Shown here: piece by piece, positions 1 to 8,847 of the stretch
Position numbering within the stretch: the stretch's first letter is position 1
How the letters are laid out: every line of letters starts with the position of its first letter
From: CALNXN01 sp942490645
GTDB taxonomy: Bacteria; Pseudomonadota; Alphaproteobacteria; Rhodobacterales; Rhodobacteraceae
DNA: 64,000 nucleotides
Assembly: GCA_942490645.1 (NCBI GenBank)
Contig: CALNXN010000002.1
Span: 434,001 to 498,000, forward strand
Direction of reading: 5' to 3'
Notes under the pieces: generated by a model
Told to the model about the DNA's origin: nothing
The model's database searches: none
Seen by the model: only the letters and a program-made list of their open reading frames with translations
Made by a program: the position numbers and the translations under genes

Positions 1-2
1 TT

Positions 3-173
3 TCAGGCGCCGCAAGCAACGAGGCTGATTTCACACTATGGTGTGAAGATGTCTATTCCGCAGCTGACAAGATCACTTTGATCGGGCTGGAGGACACGAT
101 GGGCGCAGCCGCGGATGCGGTTGGAATACTGGCACAGATCACCCGAGAGCTTGAAACACGTATGGTTCACTAA
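3..173 (+). CDS. C-terminal end of an unknown protein (5' truncated by window edge)
   Basis: An open frame enters from the left edge and ends at a TAA at 171-173, giving the last 56 residues of a protein. The segment is acidic and probably helical, ending in an amphipathic stretch (LAQITRELETRMVH). I do not recognise a family. It lies 120 bp upstream of the dynamin-like GTPase gene on the same strand and may be the first member of the same cassette. The rest of the protein lies outside the window. Confidence 0.5.
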   Translation, partial: SGAASNEADFTLWCEDVYSAADKITLIGLEDTMGAAADAVGILAQITRELETRMVH

Positions 174-293
174 ACTCCTAATTATAATTGATAATTCCGA
201 CATTGCACGAACACAAATCGTGCACATTTCACCGCCATTCATGTCGTCAGAGCAGACCGCGATGGCAATCCACGACAAGAAAGGAGGCACGCC

Positions 294-2348
294 ATGAACA
301 TGATTGATACCTCCGCACAGGCAACACCGGTGCCCGCAGTCGAACGCAGACTACTGGACCGAGGTTTGAATCGCTTTCATGCGTTTGAAGCCACCACGCG
401 AAGCCTTAGATCAGCACTCGAAACTCTGCGCACGCTGGCTGACCCGGCAACGGCAAAACGTGTGGATCGTTTGCTGCGCCAACTCGACACACAAGAACCT
501 AGCGTGACGATGATCGGACAGATCAAATCCGGGAAAACCTCCTTGGTGAACGCTCTTGTCGGTTATCCCGACTTGCTACCGGCAGACGTAAATCCCTGGA
601 CCTCGGTGGTGACGTCCTTGCATCTCAACCCGGAAACGCCCGCTTTCGAGAATAAGGCTTCGTTCCAGTTTTTTGACGAAGATGAATGGGATCGGCTGAT
701 CTCGGGTGGCGGGCGCATCGGTGAACTGGCAAGCCGCGCCGGGGCCGATGACGAGCTGCAGAAAATCCAACGCCAAGTCGCGGAAATGCGGGAGAAATCG
801 CGCGCACGCCTCGGTCGGAAATTCGAAATCATGCTGGGCCAGAAGCGAGACTATGGATATTTCGACAAAGACTTGATTCAGCGCTACGTCTGCCTTGGAG
901 ACGTTGACGCCCCAGAAGGCGACCAGCAGGGACGGTTTGCCGATATCACACGCTCGGCAGACCTCGATCTGCAGCGGCCGGGCCTGCCGTTCAAACTGTG
1001 CATTCGCGACACACCGGGTGTCAACGACACCTTCATGATGCGCGAACAGATCACGATCAAATCGATCCGTGACAGTCGTATTTGTGTCGTCGTTCTGTCG
1101 GCACATCAGGCGCTTTCATCTACCGACCTGGCCCTTATTCGGCTGATTTCAAACGTGAAATCCAGAGATGTCATCATCTTCGTAAACCGAATTGATGAAT
1201 TGCAAGACCCGACCGTTCAAATTCCAACGATCGAGAAAAGCATTCGCAACACCCTTGCGCAGCATCAAGGTCCAAGCGATCCGCAGATTATCTTCGGAAG
1301 TGCAATGTGGGCCAGCAAGGCGCTTAAGAACGAGCTGGCCGAGTTGCCAACGCAAAGCGCGAACGCGCTGCTGAATTGGGCCAAGGCATCGCCTCTTGCG
1401 GAGGAAGCCTGCGAGGACGCCGAGGCTTTGGCCTGGGATCTGTCGGGTTTGCCGCAGCTTTTGGATTGCATCGGCGAACGTGTGGAGAATGGCATTGGGG
1501 ATGTGACAGTCCAGCGCATCGCAGAAAGCGCCCTGAACCTTGCAAATGGCCTCATCGCGGCTGACCAGATCGGGCGCGCGCCTGCTGATCTGTCTGAACA
1601 ACCCAATTTCTCAGTCGAAGCGGCACAAAGCGAAGTGTCTCGGATCGCGGACCAAGCACGCAGAGAACTGGCCGCTGAGTTTGATACGATCTTGGCTGGC
1701 TTCACCGCCCGTATTGATCGGGCCCAAACCAGCTTTCTGGAACGCGCCACATCCGCGTTGCTCGTTCACCTCGATAAATACGGCGAGGACAGCCCTTGGA
1801 CATACGACCCCGCAGGTTTGCGCGTCCTTCTCAGCTCCTCCCACAAGGTTCTTGCCGCCAAAAGCAACAGCGCGTTTCAATCAGCGGCCGAAACCTCAGC
1901 CACGTCGATCGCAGCGGTCTACGGTCAAACGTTCGGGGCCAGCGCCGCCGCAATCCAGATCAAGGTTCCGGCACCGCCACGTGTCCCACCGCCTGTGGCT
2001 TTAGGCCAGACGATCGCTCTGGATTTGAGCACCACGTGGTGGAAACGCTGGTGGGCGCAACGGCGCGGGTACAAGAACTATGCGGCCAATTATCAAGAAC
2101 TTATCCGCTCGGAAACAGAACCGTTCGTGGATACGCTGCGCTCGGGCATTGCGCAGGATATCCGCCTGAGTTTCCTTGATGCGTTCGAAAATTTCATGAG
2201 CGAACAAGTCGATGTGTTCAACTCTGTCGCCGTGCGCGCCAAGGCAGACCCACAGGCGGTAACCGCACATTTGCCCGACCAAAGCGCTGATCGGCAGGCC
2301 CGTCTGGCCGCAACGCTGAAAACTTTTGAAGGGTATACCCAATCATGA
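294..2348 (+). CDS. Dynamin-family large GTPase
   Basis: A 684-residue protein with a dynamin-type GTPase domain in its first half. The G1 P-loop GQIKSGKTS is at residues 75-83, a G2-like PWTS at 101-104, the G3 DTPG at 239-242 and the G4-like NRID at 298-301. The rest is long, mostly helical and alanine-rich, as expected for the stalk of bacterial dynamin-like proteins, with a Trp/Arg-rich patch near residue 580 that could touch membrane. Bacterial dynamins assemble on membranes and couple GTP hydrolysis to fusion, fission or repair; that role is inferred here. The ATG at 294 follows a strong AAGGAGG (281-287). The stop overlaps the next GTPase start in an ATGA, implying coupled translation. 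Bacterial dynamins often occur as adjacent pairs, which fits. The exact function is unknown. Confidence 0.85.
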   Translation: MNMIDTSAQATPVPAVERRLLDRGLNRFHAFEATTRSLRSALETLRTLADPATAKRVDRLLRQLDTQEPSVTMIGQIKSGKTSLVNALVGYPDLLPADVNPWTSVVTSLHLNPETPAFENKASFQFFDEDEWDRLISGGGRIGELASRAGADDELQKIQRQVAEMREKSRARLGRKFEIMLGQKRDYGYFDKDLIQRYVCLGDVDAPEGDQQGRFADITRSADLDLQRPGLPFKLCIRDTPGVNDTFMMREQITIKSIRDSRICVVVLSAHQALSSTDLALIRLISNVKSRDVIIFVNRIDELQDPTVQIPTIEKSIRNTLAQHQGPSDPQIIFGSAMWASKALKNELAELPTQSANALLNWAKASPLAEEACEDAEALAWDLSGLPQLLDCIGERVENGIGDVTVQRIAESALNLANGLIAADQIGRAPADLSEQPNFSVEAAQSEVSRIADQARRELAAEFDTILAGFTARIDRAQTSFLERATSALLVHLDKYGEDSPWTYDPAGLRVLLSSSHKVLAAKSNSAFQSAAETSATSIAAVYGQTFGASAAAIQIKVPAPPRVPPPVALGQTIALDLSTTWWKRWWAQRRGYKNYAANYQELIRSETEPFVDTLRSGIAQDIRLSFLDAFENFMSEQVDVFNSVAVRAKADPQAVTAHLPDQSADRQARLAATLKTFEGYTQS

Positions 2349-3229
2349 ATGACATGACGCACAACACAGTGACTGCCAGCAGTTCATCCGCAACTCCACG
2401 CAAACCGCGGATTGCGTTGATGGGGGAATTCAGTGCCGGGAAAAGCACGCTGGCCAACTTGATGATCGGCGCGGAACCCTTGCCGATGCAAGTGATCGCC
2501 ACACAACTGCCCCCGGTCTGGATCACTTATGGGACAGATGACCCTGTTCGCGTCGATCTGGAAGGCAATGAGACGCCTTGTGACATTGCACATCTGGCAG
2601 ATTGCCCAATTGAAACAACAGCATATATCCGCATCCAATGCGAGGAAGACATACTGCAACTCTGCGATCTGATCGACATGCCCGGCATATCGGACCCTAA
2701 TATGTCGAGCGATGTCTGGGCGCGGGTTTTGCCGCAATGCGATGGTGTGATCTGGTGCACACATGCCACCCAAGCGTGGCGCCAAAGCGAAGCGGCAGTC
2801 TGGGACAGCCTGGATGAAAAACTGCATCGCAGCAGCATCTTACTGTTGACGCGCAGTGACATGTTGCTGAGCGAACGGGATAAGTCGCGCGTGTTGCACC
2901 GTGTGAAACAAGAAACCGAAGACTTGTTTGCCGCAACGCTGATGATCTCGCTCTTGCAAGCCCGAGAGGCCGAGAACGACCCCGAGCTATGGGCAAGCTG
3001 TGGCGCCGAGCCCTTCGTCGTTGAATTTCTCAATGTCGTGCATGCCTTGTCACAAGAGCTGGGCAGTGAGCCGGCGATAAATCCTTTTGCGACACTCAAC
3101 GCAGACATGCCGGAAACCACCGCCAACGCGGATGCGCCCAAAGTTGTGCCGCGCAGACCGAAGCCGGTTGGGCGAAGCACCCGTCGCTTGTCTGCCGAAG
3201 AGGCGTCTGCCGTGTCAGAACGCCTGTAA
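2345..3229 (+). CDS. Second, smaller dynamin-like GTPase
   Basis: A 294-residue GTPase whose start overlaps the stop of the large dynamin-like gene by 4 bp. Motifs: P-loop GEFSAGKST at residues 27-35 (the GxFSAGKS form typical of bacterial dynamin-like proteins), G3 DMPG at 111-114 and a G4-like TRSD at 169-172. It lacks a long stalk. The last 40 residues are proline- and arginine-rich (RRPKPVGRSTRR), possibly a tail that binds a membrane or a partner. The pairing suggests a hetero-oligomer with the upstream protein, with one partner reduced to little more than the G domain. The partner role is inference; the GTPase assignment is secure. Confidence 0.8.
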   Translation: MNDMTHNTVTASSSSATPRKPRIALMGEFSAGKSTLANLMIGAEPLPMQVIATQLPPVWITYGTDDPVRVDLEGNETPCDIAHLADCPIETTAYIRIQCEEDILQLCDLIDMPGISDPNMSSDVWARVLPQCDGVIWCTHATQAWRQSEAAVWDSLDEKLHRSSILLLTRSDMLLSERDKSRVLHRVKQETEDLFAATLMISLLQAREAENDPELWASCGAEPFVVEFLNVVHALSQELGSEPAINPFATLNADMPETTANADAPKVVPRRPKPVGRSTRRLSAEEASAVSERL

Positions 3230-3322
3230 GGTGTTGCGTTAACCGGAATCAAATCAAATCGGCTTAAACATTGAAATCGCACCTGTTGGGGTGATTATGT
3301 TCAATGAAAGACGGCCCTTTGC

Positions 3323-3709
3323 ATGACGATTTCGCAACATCTGGACAAATTGCGCACGCGGTTTCCCGAATGCGACATCGCAGCTTATGCGGATCTGTCC
3401 ACCGGAATGGTCTTGGCCGCAACAAGCGCGACAAAGGTGTCACAGGAAAGCCTCGACACCCTTTGTGAGGCTGCAACTGACACACTGAAAGGTCCTTTGC
3501 TCCAAGCAGTGTCATCTACCGCGACCAACCGACAAAATGACAACATCTGTCACGCTGTTCGCATTTCCCGAAGCGCAATGGAGGTTTTCGTAAAATCCAA
3601 TGCACGCGCCGAAGAAGCGATGTGTTTGGTGTGCAAACATGACGTTGATGTGCATGAAGTAACCCAGCATGCTCAGACGCTCCTTGACCAGATTGAGGCG
3701 GAGCATTGA
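3323..3709 (+). CDS. Roadblock/LC7-like small protein
   Basis: A 128-residue protein with the pattern of a roadblock/LC7 (MglB-like) domain: an N-terminal helix, then a strand-turn-strand reading IAAYADLSTGMVLA near residues 18-31, a central helix, then later strands. Bacterial roadblock proteins dimerise and commonly regulate small GTPases as GAPs or scaffolds. Next to two dynamin-like GTPases it is a natural regulator candidate. The similarity is judged by eye and a profile search is needed. It lies 93 bp after the second GTPase, and its stop overlaps the start of the following gene (TTGA), so the four genes probably form one unit. Confidence 0.6.
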   Translation: MTISQHLDKLRTRFPECDIAAYADLSTGMVLAATSATKVSQESLDTLCEAATDTLKGPLLQAVSSTATNRQNDNICHAVRISRSAMEVFVKSNARAEEAMCLVCKHDVDVHEVTQHAQTLLDQIEAEH

Positions 3710-4452
3710 ACAGAACCAACTCAATCGAGCAAGAAATGGAGCGTCTGGAAGATGCTCTACAAAGCTGGCGTCGACCGTCCGGGCCAAAGACAGCGGCGCA
3801 GGGGCGCGAGGTGTTGGCCGGATCAAACCTTGAGGCTGTTGCCGCCTTAAGTCGAGAGATCGCCCGCACAATTCTGCGGCGTCAGCTGATCTTCACCAAT
3901 AACCGCCTTGAACAACTGAGAATTGTAGCTGCAGAGCGGCGCATCCTCATGCTGGAATTGGCCGACGACACCGTGATCGTGCTTGCTCCCGATGACGCGC
4001 CCTCATTGCGACGCGCGACACGCGCCGTGTCTTTGTTTTGCGACAACGCAACATCGTTAATGGTACAAAGCCTCCTTGTCGCAAATCACGCCCATGAGGC
4101 GCTGATTGGTCTGCCTGCAGAGGCGCTGACACGGGTTGAAGATGATGACACAGGCACTTCACACACTCTGCAAGATCACGCCAATTGCCTGCATGGATTG
4201 GCGCTGTCTTACGTGTGCAAAAGGGCTGGCGAGGTGTTGGAAAGCTGGGGAAGCACTGACTTGATCGAACGATTAAAGGCCTGCGAAGATCTGCGCGACA
4301 CAAACACCCAAACTTGTACCATTTGGACGGACCCCGCTCCGAACGGTATCTGTATCGGCCTGGTCTTGCGCGACGATACCGCGCTTTGGATGGCAGCGCG
4401 GCAGGAAAACCTACAGCAGATCTGCACCGCTTGGGCTGCACTTGCGGATTGA
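3706..4452 (+). CDS. Unknown protein of the dynamin/roadblock cassette
   Basis: A 248-residue soluble protein of no family I recognise. The frame opens at a TTG (3706) that overlaps the previous stop and has GAGGCGGAG just upstream. An ATG at 3736 (residue 11) is the alternative start. The N-terminus is charged and helical. A segment around residues 60-100 alternates strands and helices (LRIVAAERRILMLELADDTVIVLAPDD), which could be a second roadblock-like fold, but this is speculation. It has no signal peptide or transmembrane segment. It is the last gene of the cassette and converges on the aldehyde dehydrogenase gene. Confidence 0.6.
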   Translation: MNRTNSIEQEMERLEDALQSWRRPSGPKTAAQGREVLAGSNLEAVAALSREIARTILRRQLIFTNNRLEQLRIVAAERRILMLELADDTVIVLAPDDAPSLRRATRAVSLFCDNATSLMVQSLLVANHAHEALIGLPAEALTRVEDDDTGTSHTLQDHANCLHGLALSYVCKRAGEVLESWGSTDLIERLKACEDLRDTNTQTCTIWTDPAPNGICIGLVLRDDTALWMAARQENLQQICTAWAALAD

Positions 4453-4523
4453 GCAATAGTATAACTCTAGCGGTTTCGAAAGGTTGGCGCGCTCAAGTCT
4501 AGGGCAACGTCCGCATCGCTTCT

Positions 4524-5978
4524 CTAACCGTGCAACGCGGCAATCGTTTTGAGCGTGGAAAACCCATAAAGCGCTTCAAATCCTTTTTCGCGACCGTGGC
4601 CCGACAACCCAGTGCCACCAAAAGGCAACTCAACACCGCCGCCTGCGCCATAATTGTTGATGAACACCTGACCCGCGCGCAAAGCACGCGCCAAACGCAT
4701 CTGCCTTGCGCCGTTCGCGGACCAAACCGATGCCACCAAGCCAAAATCCGTACCATTTGCAATTGCGATGGCCTCTGCTTCATCTTGAAATGGGATCACG
4801 ACTTGAACGGGCCCAAAGATTTCGTCTTGGGCCAAACTGTGGTCGGGCGGCACACCCGCAAAAAGCGTTGGGGTCACATAGTGGCCACCAGTCGGCGCGT
4901 CAGAAGCCAGCGTACCGCGCCCCGCCACCTCCAAGCCCTGAGCCTTGGACAGAAAGCCTTCTATGATCCCTTTTTGCCGGGCAGAAATCACCGGGCCCAC
5001 ATCCATATCGGACAGAGCCGGGCCGACTCTCAGTGTTTCATAGCGCCCCGCCATCATCCCCACGACACGCTCATAAACGCCAGACTGCACCAGAATTCGA
5101 GAAGACGCCGAACAGGTTTGCCCAGCATTCTGAATGCCCGCATTCACCAAAAACGGCAAAGCTGCGTCAAGGTCGGCATCGTCAAATACAACTTGCGGTG
5201 ATTTGCCGCCCAATTCCAACGTCACCGGCACCACATGCGCCGCAGCAGCAGCCTGGATTTGTTTGCCAACTCCGACGGAGCCGGTAAATGAGACGTGGTG
5301 CACACCGGGATGTCCGCTCAGCGCGGCTCCGGCTTCCGCACCCAGCCCCGGCACGACGTTGAGCGCCCCGGCCGGAAGCCCAGCTCTGTGCGCCAGTTCC
5401 GCAAAAGCAAGGGCCGTCAAGCAGGCTTCCTCAGCCGGCTTCAAGACGGCGGCATTGCCCATGGCAAGGGCTGCACCGACGGAGCGCCCGATGATCTGCA
5501 TGGGATAATTCCAGGGGATGATATGCCCCGTCACGCCATGCGGTTCGCGCACGCTATAGACGGTATACCCTTCCAGATAGGGAATGGTCTGGCCGTGAAT
5601 TTTATCGGCGGCACCTGCGTAAAACTCCATATAGCGCGCAAGTGCAATCACATCTGCGCGCGCCTGTTTCAGCGGCTTTCCCACATCCATTGCTTCTAGC
5701 CTGGCCAGATCTTCAGTGTTGTCCAAGACCAGTTGGCCGATCTTGTACAACACACGGGATCGCTCAACGGCCGTGGAACGCCCCCAATCGCCATTCATCG
5801 CATCCGTAGCGGCCATCACCGCGCGGTCGATGTCTTCGGCCTGCCCCCGCGCGATATTGCACAGAGCGCTGTTGTCAGATGGATTGGACAACTTCAGAGA
5901 CTGCTTTTCATGTGCAGCGACCCAGCGCCCGCCAATAAAGCATAAGCCGGGGTCAATTCCCAAAGGTCGCAATGTCAT
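4524..5978 (-). CDS. NAD(P)-dependent aldehyde dehydrogenase
   Basis: A 484-residue member of the aldehyde dehydrogenase superfamily at full family length. It has IIPWNYP (residues 153-159), the Rossmann-type FTGSVGVGK near 231-239, the general base Glu255 in LELGGKSP and the nucleophile Cys289 in NAGQTCSA, plus the late EIFGPV segment. It oxidises an aldehyde to the acid; the substrate cannot be told from sequence (the betaine/aminoaldehyde and phenylacetaldehyde groups look similar). It stands alone, converging with the GTPase cassette and facing a 381-bp gap, so no operon partner indicates the substrate. Confidence 0.9.
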   Translation of the reverse strand: MTLRPLGIDPGLCFIGGRWVAAHEKQSLKLSNPSDNSALCNIARGQAEDIDRAVMAATDAMNGDWGRSTAVERSRVLYKIGQLVLDNTEDLARLEAMDVGKPLKQARADVIALARYMEFYAGAADKIHGQTIPYLEGYTVYSVREPHGVTGHIIPWNYPMQIIGRSVGAALAMGNAAVLKPAEEACLTALAFAELAHRAGLPAGALNVVPGLGAEAGAALSGHPGVHHVSFTGSVGVGKQIQAAAAAHVVPVTLELGGKSPQVVFDDADLDAALPFLVNAGIQNAGQTCSASSRILVQSGVYERVVGMMAGRYETLRVGPALSDMDVGPVISARQKGIIEGFLSKAQGLEVAGRGTLASDAPTGGHYVTPTLFAGVPPDHSLAQDEIFGPVQVVIPFQDEAEAIAIANGTDFGLVASVWSANGARQMRLARALRAGQVFINNYGAGGGVELPFGGTGLSGHGREKGFEALYGFSTLKTIAALHG

Positions 5979-6359
5979 GCGGGGTATTCCTGATCTGGTT
6001 GCCGTAATTGAGCGCTGGCAATCACTTCACCAGCGAAGCGGATTCAAACATGATGAACAGCACCGTCAACTGCAAAAACGCAATTGGCGTCGCACGTCTG
6101 GAAATGCACTACCGTCCAACAATGGGAGCATACCCTTCTTTGAGGAACCGCAGAAAACATCGCACAGCCGACACATTGCGCAACGGACGCCTTCGCCAAG
6201 GCAGCGGCTTTGTATCGGATTCCGTCAATCCATATCTGTTCTTCGATGAGGTCTTGCTGCGGGATGCATTTGAATTCGGCTGGCAAACCGAAGTGGCGCC
6301 AGATAACGTGTGACGAAACACGCCACGTACCGCTTGGGCGCTCAAAGACTACGGAAACA
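5979..6359. other. Intergenic region, no gene recognised
   Basis: This 381-bp gap lies between the divergent aldehyde dehydrogenase and glycosyltransferase genes and presumably holds both promoters. Open frames cross it on both strands, one of them running in frame into the glycosyltransferase, but none has a recognisable domain or a good ribosome binding site. Confidence 0.5.
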
Positions 6360-7214
6360 ATGCTTGATCTTCTACGGATCGTCACCGTCACTTACAACAG
6401 CGCCGCGGTCATCGGGCGGTTCCTCCAGAGTGTGCCCGAAGGGGTGGAAGTCGTCGTGGTCGACAATGCGAGCGATGACGAAACTGTTGCCATCGTCAAA
6501 GAGCATGGTGCCAATCTAATCGCTCTTGAGGAAAACCTGGGGTTTGGCACCGGATGCAATCGCGGTGCAGCGGGCAACTCGCGGCCGTTTGTCTACTTCG
6601 TCAATCCGGATTCGGTCGTGAATGAGGACGGTTGCCTGCGTATGTTGGAAACGGCCCAGGCGATCCCGAATCTGGGCGCAATGAACCCCGCCATTCTGGA
6701 TGAAAGCGGCCGCATCCGGCTCAACCGCCGGTCGCCCTTGATACCTCGGGCGCTTTGGACAGATCGCGCTTTGGCGCAGGCTCCGGACGCGCATCAGCAA
6801 GTACATATCTTATCAGGCGCGGCGCTATTTTGCCCACAGAAGGCGTTTGACACAGTTGGGGGATTCGACGAACGGATTTTTCTGTACCACGAGGACGATG
6901 ACCTGTGTTTTCGGCTCCGATCTGCGGGGTTTTCCTTGTTTCTGGAACATCGCGCCAAGGTCATGCACATTGGTGGGGCGTCATCGGGCAGTGGACTGCG
7001 CGGCACCTACTTCAAAGCCTTTCACATCGCGCAATCGCGTATGTACGTTGAACGCAAACACGCCTTGAGATGGCCTGCAAGCAGGGCGGCGCTTCGCGTT
7101 TTTGGTAAAATTCTTTCTCCTGCCAATTTGGTCAAACGCAAGCGAACGCAGACTGCAGGCTTTTTGAAAGGAACGTTGGGTTTTGACATGGCCCGATACG
7201 GAATTCGGCAGTGA
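6360..7214 (+). CDS. Family 2 glycosyltransferase (rhamnosyltransferase-like)
   Basis: A 284-residue GT2 enzyme starting at the ATG at 6360, where the family N-terminus begins (LRIVTVTYNSA). The open frame extends further upstream, but those residues do not match the family. Conserved points are VVVDNASDD near residues 36-44 for the nucleotide, NPDS in place of the usual DxD, and FDERIFLYHEDDDLCFRL, typical of WbbL/rhamnosyltransferase-like enzymes that build surface polysaccharides. A basic C-terminal tail could contact the membrane. It transfers a sugar from a nucleotide or similar donor; donor and acceptor are unknown. It lies upstream of the urease operon on the same strand, but a 182-bp gap separates them. 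Confidence 0.85.
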   Translation: MLDLLRIVTVTYNSAAVIGRFLQSVPEGVEVVVVDNASDDETVAIVKEHGANLIALEENLGFGTGCNRGAAGNSRPFVYFVNPDSVVNEDGCLRMLETAQAIPNLGAMNPAILDESGRIRLNRRSPLIPRALWTDRALAQAPDAHQQVHILSGAALFCPQKAFDTVGGFDERIFLYHEDDDLCFRLRSAGFSLFLEHRAKVMHIGGASSGSGLRGTYFKAFHIAQSRMYVERKHALRWPASRAALRVFGKILSPANLVKRKRTQTAGFLKGTLGFDMARYGIRQ

Positions 7215-7396
7215 GCGGCTTCGAGCGTTCGCGTTTTCCCACGCCAAGGGCAATTGCAGTTTGGGAAGAGAAACGCGGATGCTCATTATTTCAGCACTTC
7301 GCCATGAAAGAGGGCATTCTTTGGCCACGCGAACTGGCCATGCACCTTTGGGCCGTGTGACAGTCTTTCGAGTCGTAGGTTAAGGGCCAGACATTT

Positions 7397-8218
7397 GTGT
7401 TGATGAAAGCTCCATCGTCGCTGGATCAGCCACGCGCCATTGGTGCGGCCCGTTTGTCTGTCAAAGCGCGCGGTGCAAGCACCCGTTTGGACCAATTGCG
7501 TCAATCGGGCGCGCTCAAGCTCTTGTTTCCGAGGCAACCAAGAAACTTGCAGGCCGTGATCATCAACACAGCCGGAGGCATCACCGGTGGTGACCAATTC
7601 ACGTTGGACGCACAAGCGGGCATCGGCACGCACCTGACGCTGACCACACAAGCTGCGGAGCGGGTCTATCGGGCGCAACCGGGGCAAACCGGACAGGTCC
7701 GCACCACCTTGCATGTGGCTGCGGGTGCACGCCTGAACTGGCTGCCGCAGGAGACCTTGCTTTATGATCATGGCGCGCTGGATCGAAAGCTGACGATTGA
7801 TCTTGAGGCGGACGCGCGCTTTTTGATGGTGGAGCCGCTGCTCTTTGGACGCGTCGCGATGGGCGAAGACATTCACGAACTGCGGTTTGATGACAGGGTG
7901 ACGCTGCGCCGTGAGGGCGCTGAGATCTTCCGTGACGGGCTGCACATTTGGGGCGATGCCGCTCAGCAGCTTGTCCGCCCGGCCATCGGCAATGGTGCGC
8001 GGGCAATGGCCAGTATCCTGTTTGCGGCACCGGAGGCATCCGGCCATCTGACATTCCTACGTGCACACCTTGGTCCCAAGGGTGGTGCGAGCCTTTTACA
8101 AAGCGATCTACTTGTCGCGCGCGTGTTGGCCAGCGACGGGTTTGCGCTGCGCCAGACAATATTGCCTATCTTGGATCATCTGACCCAAAACACCCTGCCA
8201 GCAAGTTGGAGACTTTGA
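7397..8218 (+). CDS. ureD: Urease accessory protein UreD (UreH)
   Basis: A 273-residue UreD, the scaffold that with UreF and UreG carries nickel and CO2 to apo-urease. Family marks are NTAGGITGGDQ, TTQAAERVYR, LPQETLLYDHG and FLMVEPLLFGR. Three start codons lie in a row: GTG 7397, TTG 7400 and ATG 7403. The AAGGG upstream is better spaced for 7397, so that is given, but ATG 7403 is possible. It opens the urease operon with only 4 bp before ureA. The order ureD-A-B-x-C-E-F-G is usual for alphaproteobacteria apart from the extra gene. No urea transporter genes are in the window. Confidence 0.93.
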   Translation: MLMKAPSSLDQPRAIGAARLSVKARGASTRLDQLRQSGALKLLFPRQPRNLQAVIINTAGGITGGDQFTLDAQAGIGTHLTLTTQAAERVYRAQPGQTGQVRTTLHVAAGARLNWLPQETLLYDHGALDRKLTIDLEADARFLMVEPLLFGRVAMGEDIHELRFDDRVTLRREGAEIFRDGLHIWGDAAQQLVRPAIGNGARAMASILFAAPEASGHLTFLRAHLGPKGGASLLQSDLLVARVLASDGFALRQTILPILDHLTQNTLPASWRL

Positions 8219-8222
8219 CAAA

Positions 8223-8525
8223 ATGCAACTGACGCCCCGAGAAAAAGACAAACTGCTGATCTCCATGGCCGCCGAGGTCGCGCGGCGCAGGCTGGCGCGT
8301 GGCGTCAAGCTTAACCATCCAGAAGCCATCGCGCTGATAACGGATGCGGTCGTCGAAGGCGCGCGCGACGGACGCTCAGTGGCGGACATGATGGAGGCCG
8401 GTGCGCAGATCATCACTGCCGAACAGTGCATGGAGGGCGTACCCGAGATGATCCACGATGTTCAGGTCGAAGCCACATTTCCGGACGGCACGAAGCTTGT
8501 CACCGTTCACAATCCAATTCGCTAA
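8223..8525 (+). CDS. ureA: Urease gamma subunit
   Basis: A 100-residue UreA of standard length. The N-terminus MQLTPREKDKLLI and the segments RGVKLNHPEA, EGARDGRSVADMM and GVPEMIHDVQVEATFPDG are nearly invariant in the family. With UreB and UreC it forms the cytoplasmic (alpha-beta-gamma)3 nickel enzyme that hydrolyses urea to ammonia and carbamate. It is followed after 11 bp by ureB, with an AAGGAGG in the gap. Confidence 0.97.
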   Translation: MQLTPREKDKLLISMAAEVARRRLARGVKLNHPEAIALITDAVVEGARDGRSVADMMEAGAQIITAEQCMEGVPEMIHDVQVEATFPDGTKLVTVHNPIR

Positions 8526-8536
8526 GGAGGGCCACC

Positions 8537-8842
8537 ATGATCCCCGGTGAAATCATCGTCGCACAAGGCGACATTACCCTGAACGAGGGTACCGAAGCCA
8601 TCTCCCTAATGGTTGCCAACACCGGCGACCGCCCTGTGCAGGTAGGCAGCCATTATCATTTCGGTGAGGCAAATCCGGCTTTGGAATTTGACCGCGACGT
8701 CGCACGTGGAATGCGGCTGGATATCGCTGCAGGCACGGCCGTTCGGTTCGAGCCGGGACAGCGGCGCGAGGTGCAATTGATTCCCATCAGCGGTGCGCGG
8801 CGCATTTACGGATTCAACCAACAGGTTATGGGGGATTTGTAG
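8537..8842 (+). CDS. ureB: Urease beta subunit
   Basis: A 101-residue UreB starting at ATG 8537 behind AAGGAGG (8524-8530). An upstream in-frame extension inside ureA is not used. Family marks are MIPGEIIVAQGDI, NTGDRPVQVGSHYHFGE, FDRDVARGMRLDIAAGTAVRFEPGQ and GFNQQVMG. It is a structural subunit of the urease trimer. The next gene is not ureC but a small acyl-carrier-like gene. Confidence 0.97.
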   Translation: MIPGEIIVAQGDITLNEGTEAISLMVANTGDRPVQVGSHYHFGEANPALEFDRDVARGMRLDIAAGTAVRFEPGQRREVQLIPISGARRIYGFNQQVMGDL

Positions 8843-8847
8843 GATTG

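Noticed and set aside
5979..6391. Open frames on both strands upstream of the glycosyltransferase, including an in-frame 5' extension of it
   Set aside because: The extra residues match no family, and the glycosyltransferase domain begins right after the ATG at 6360.
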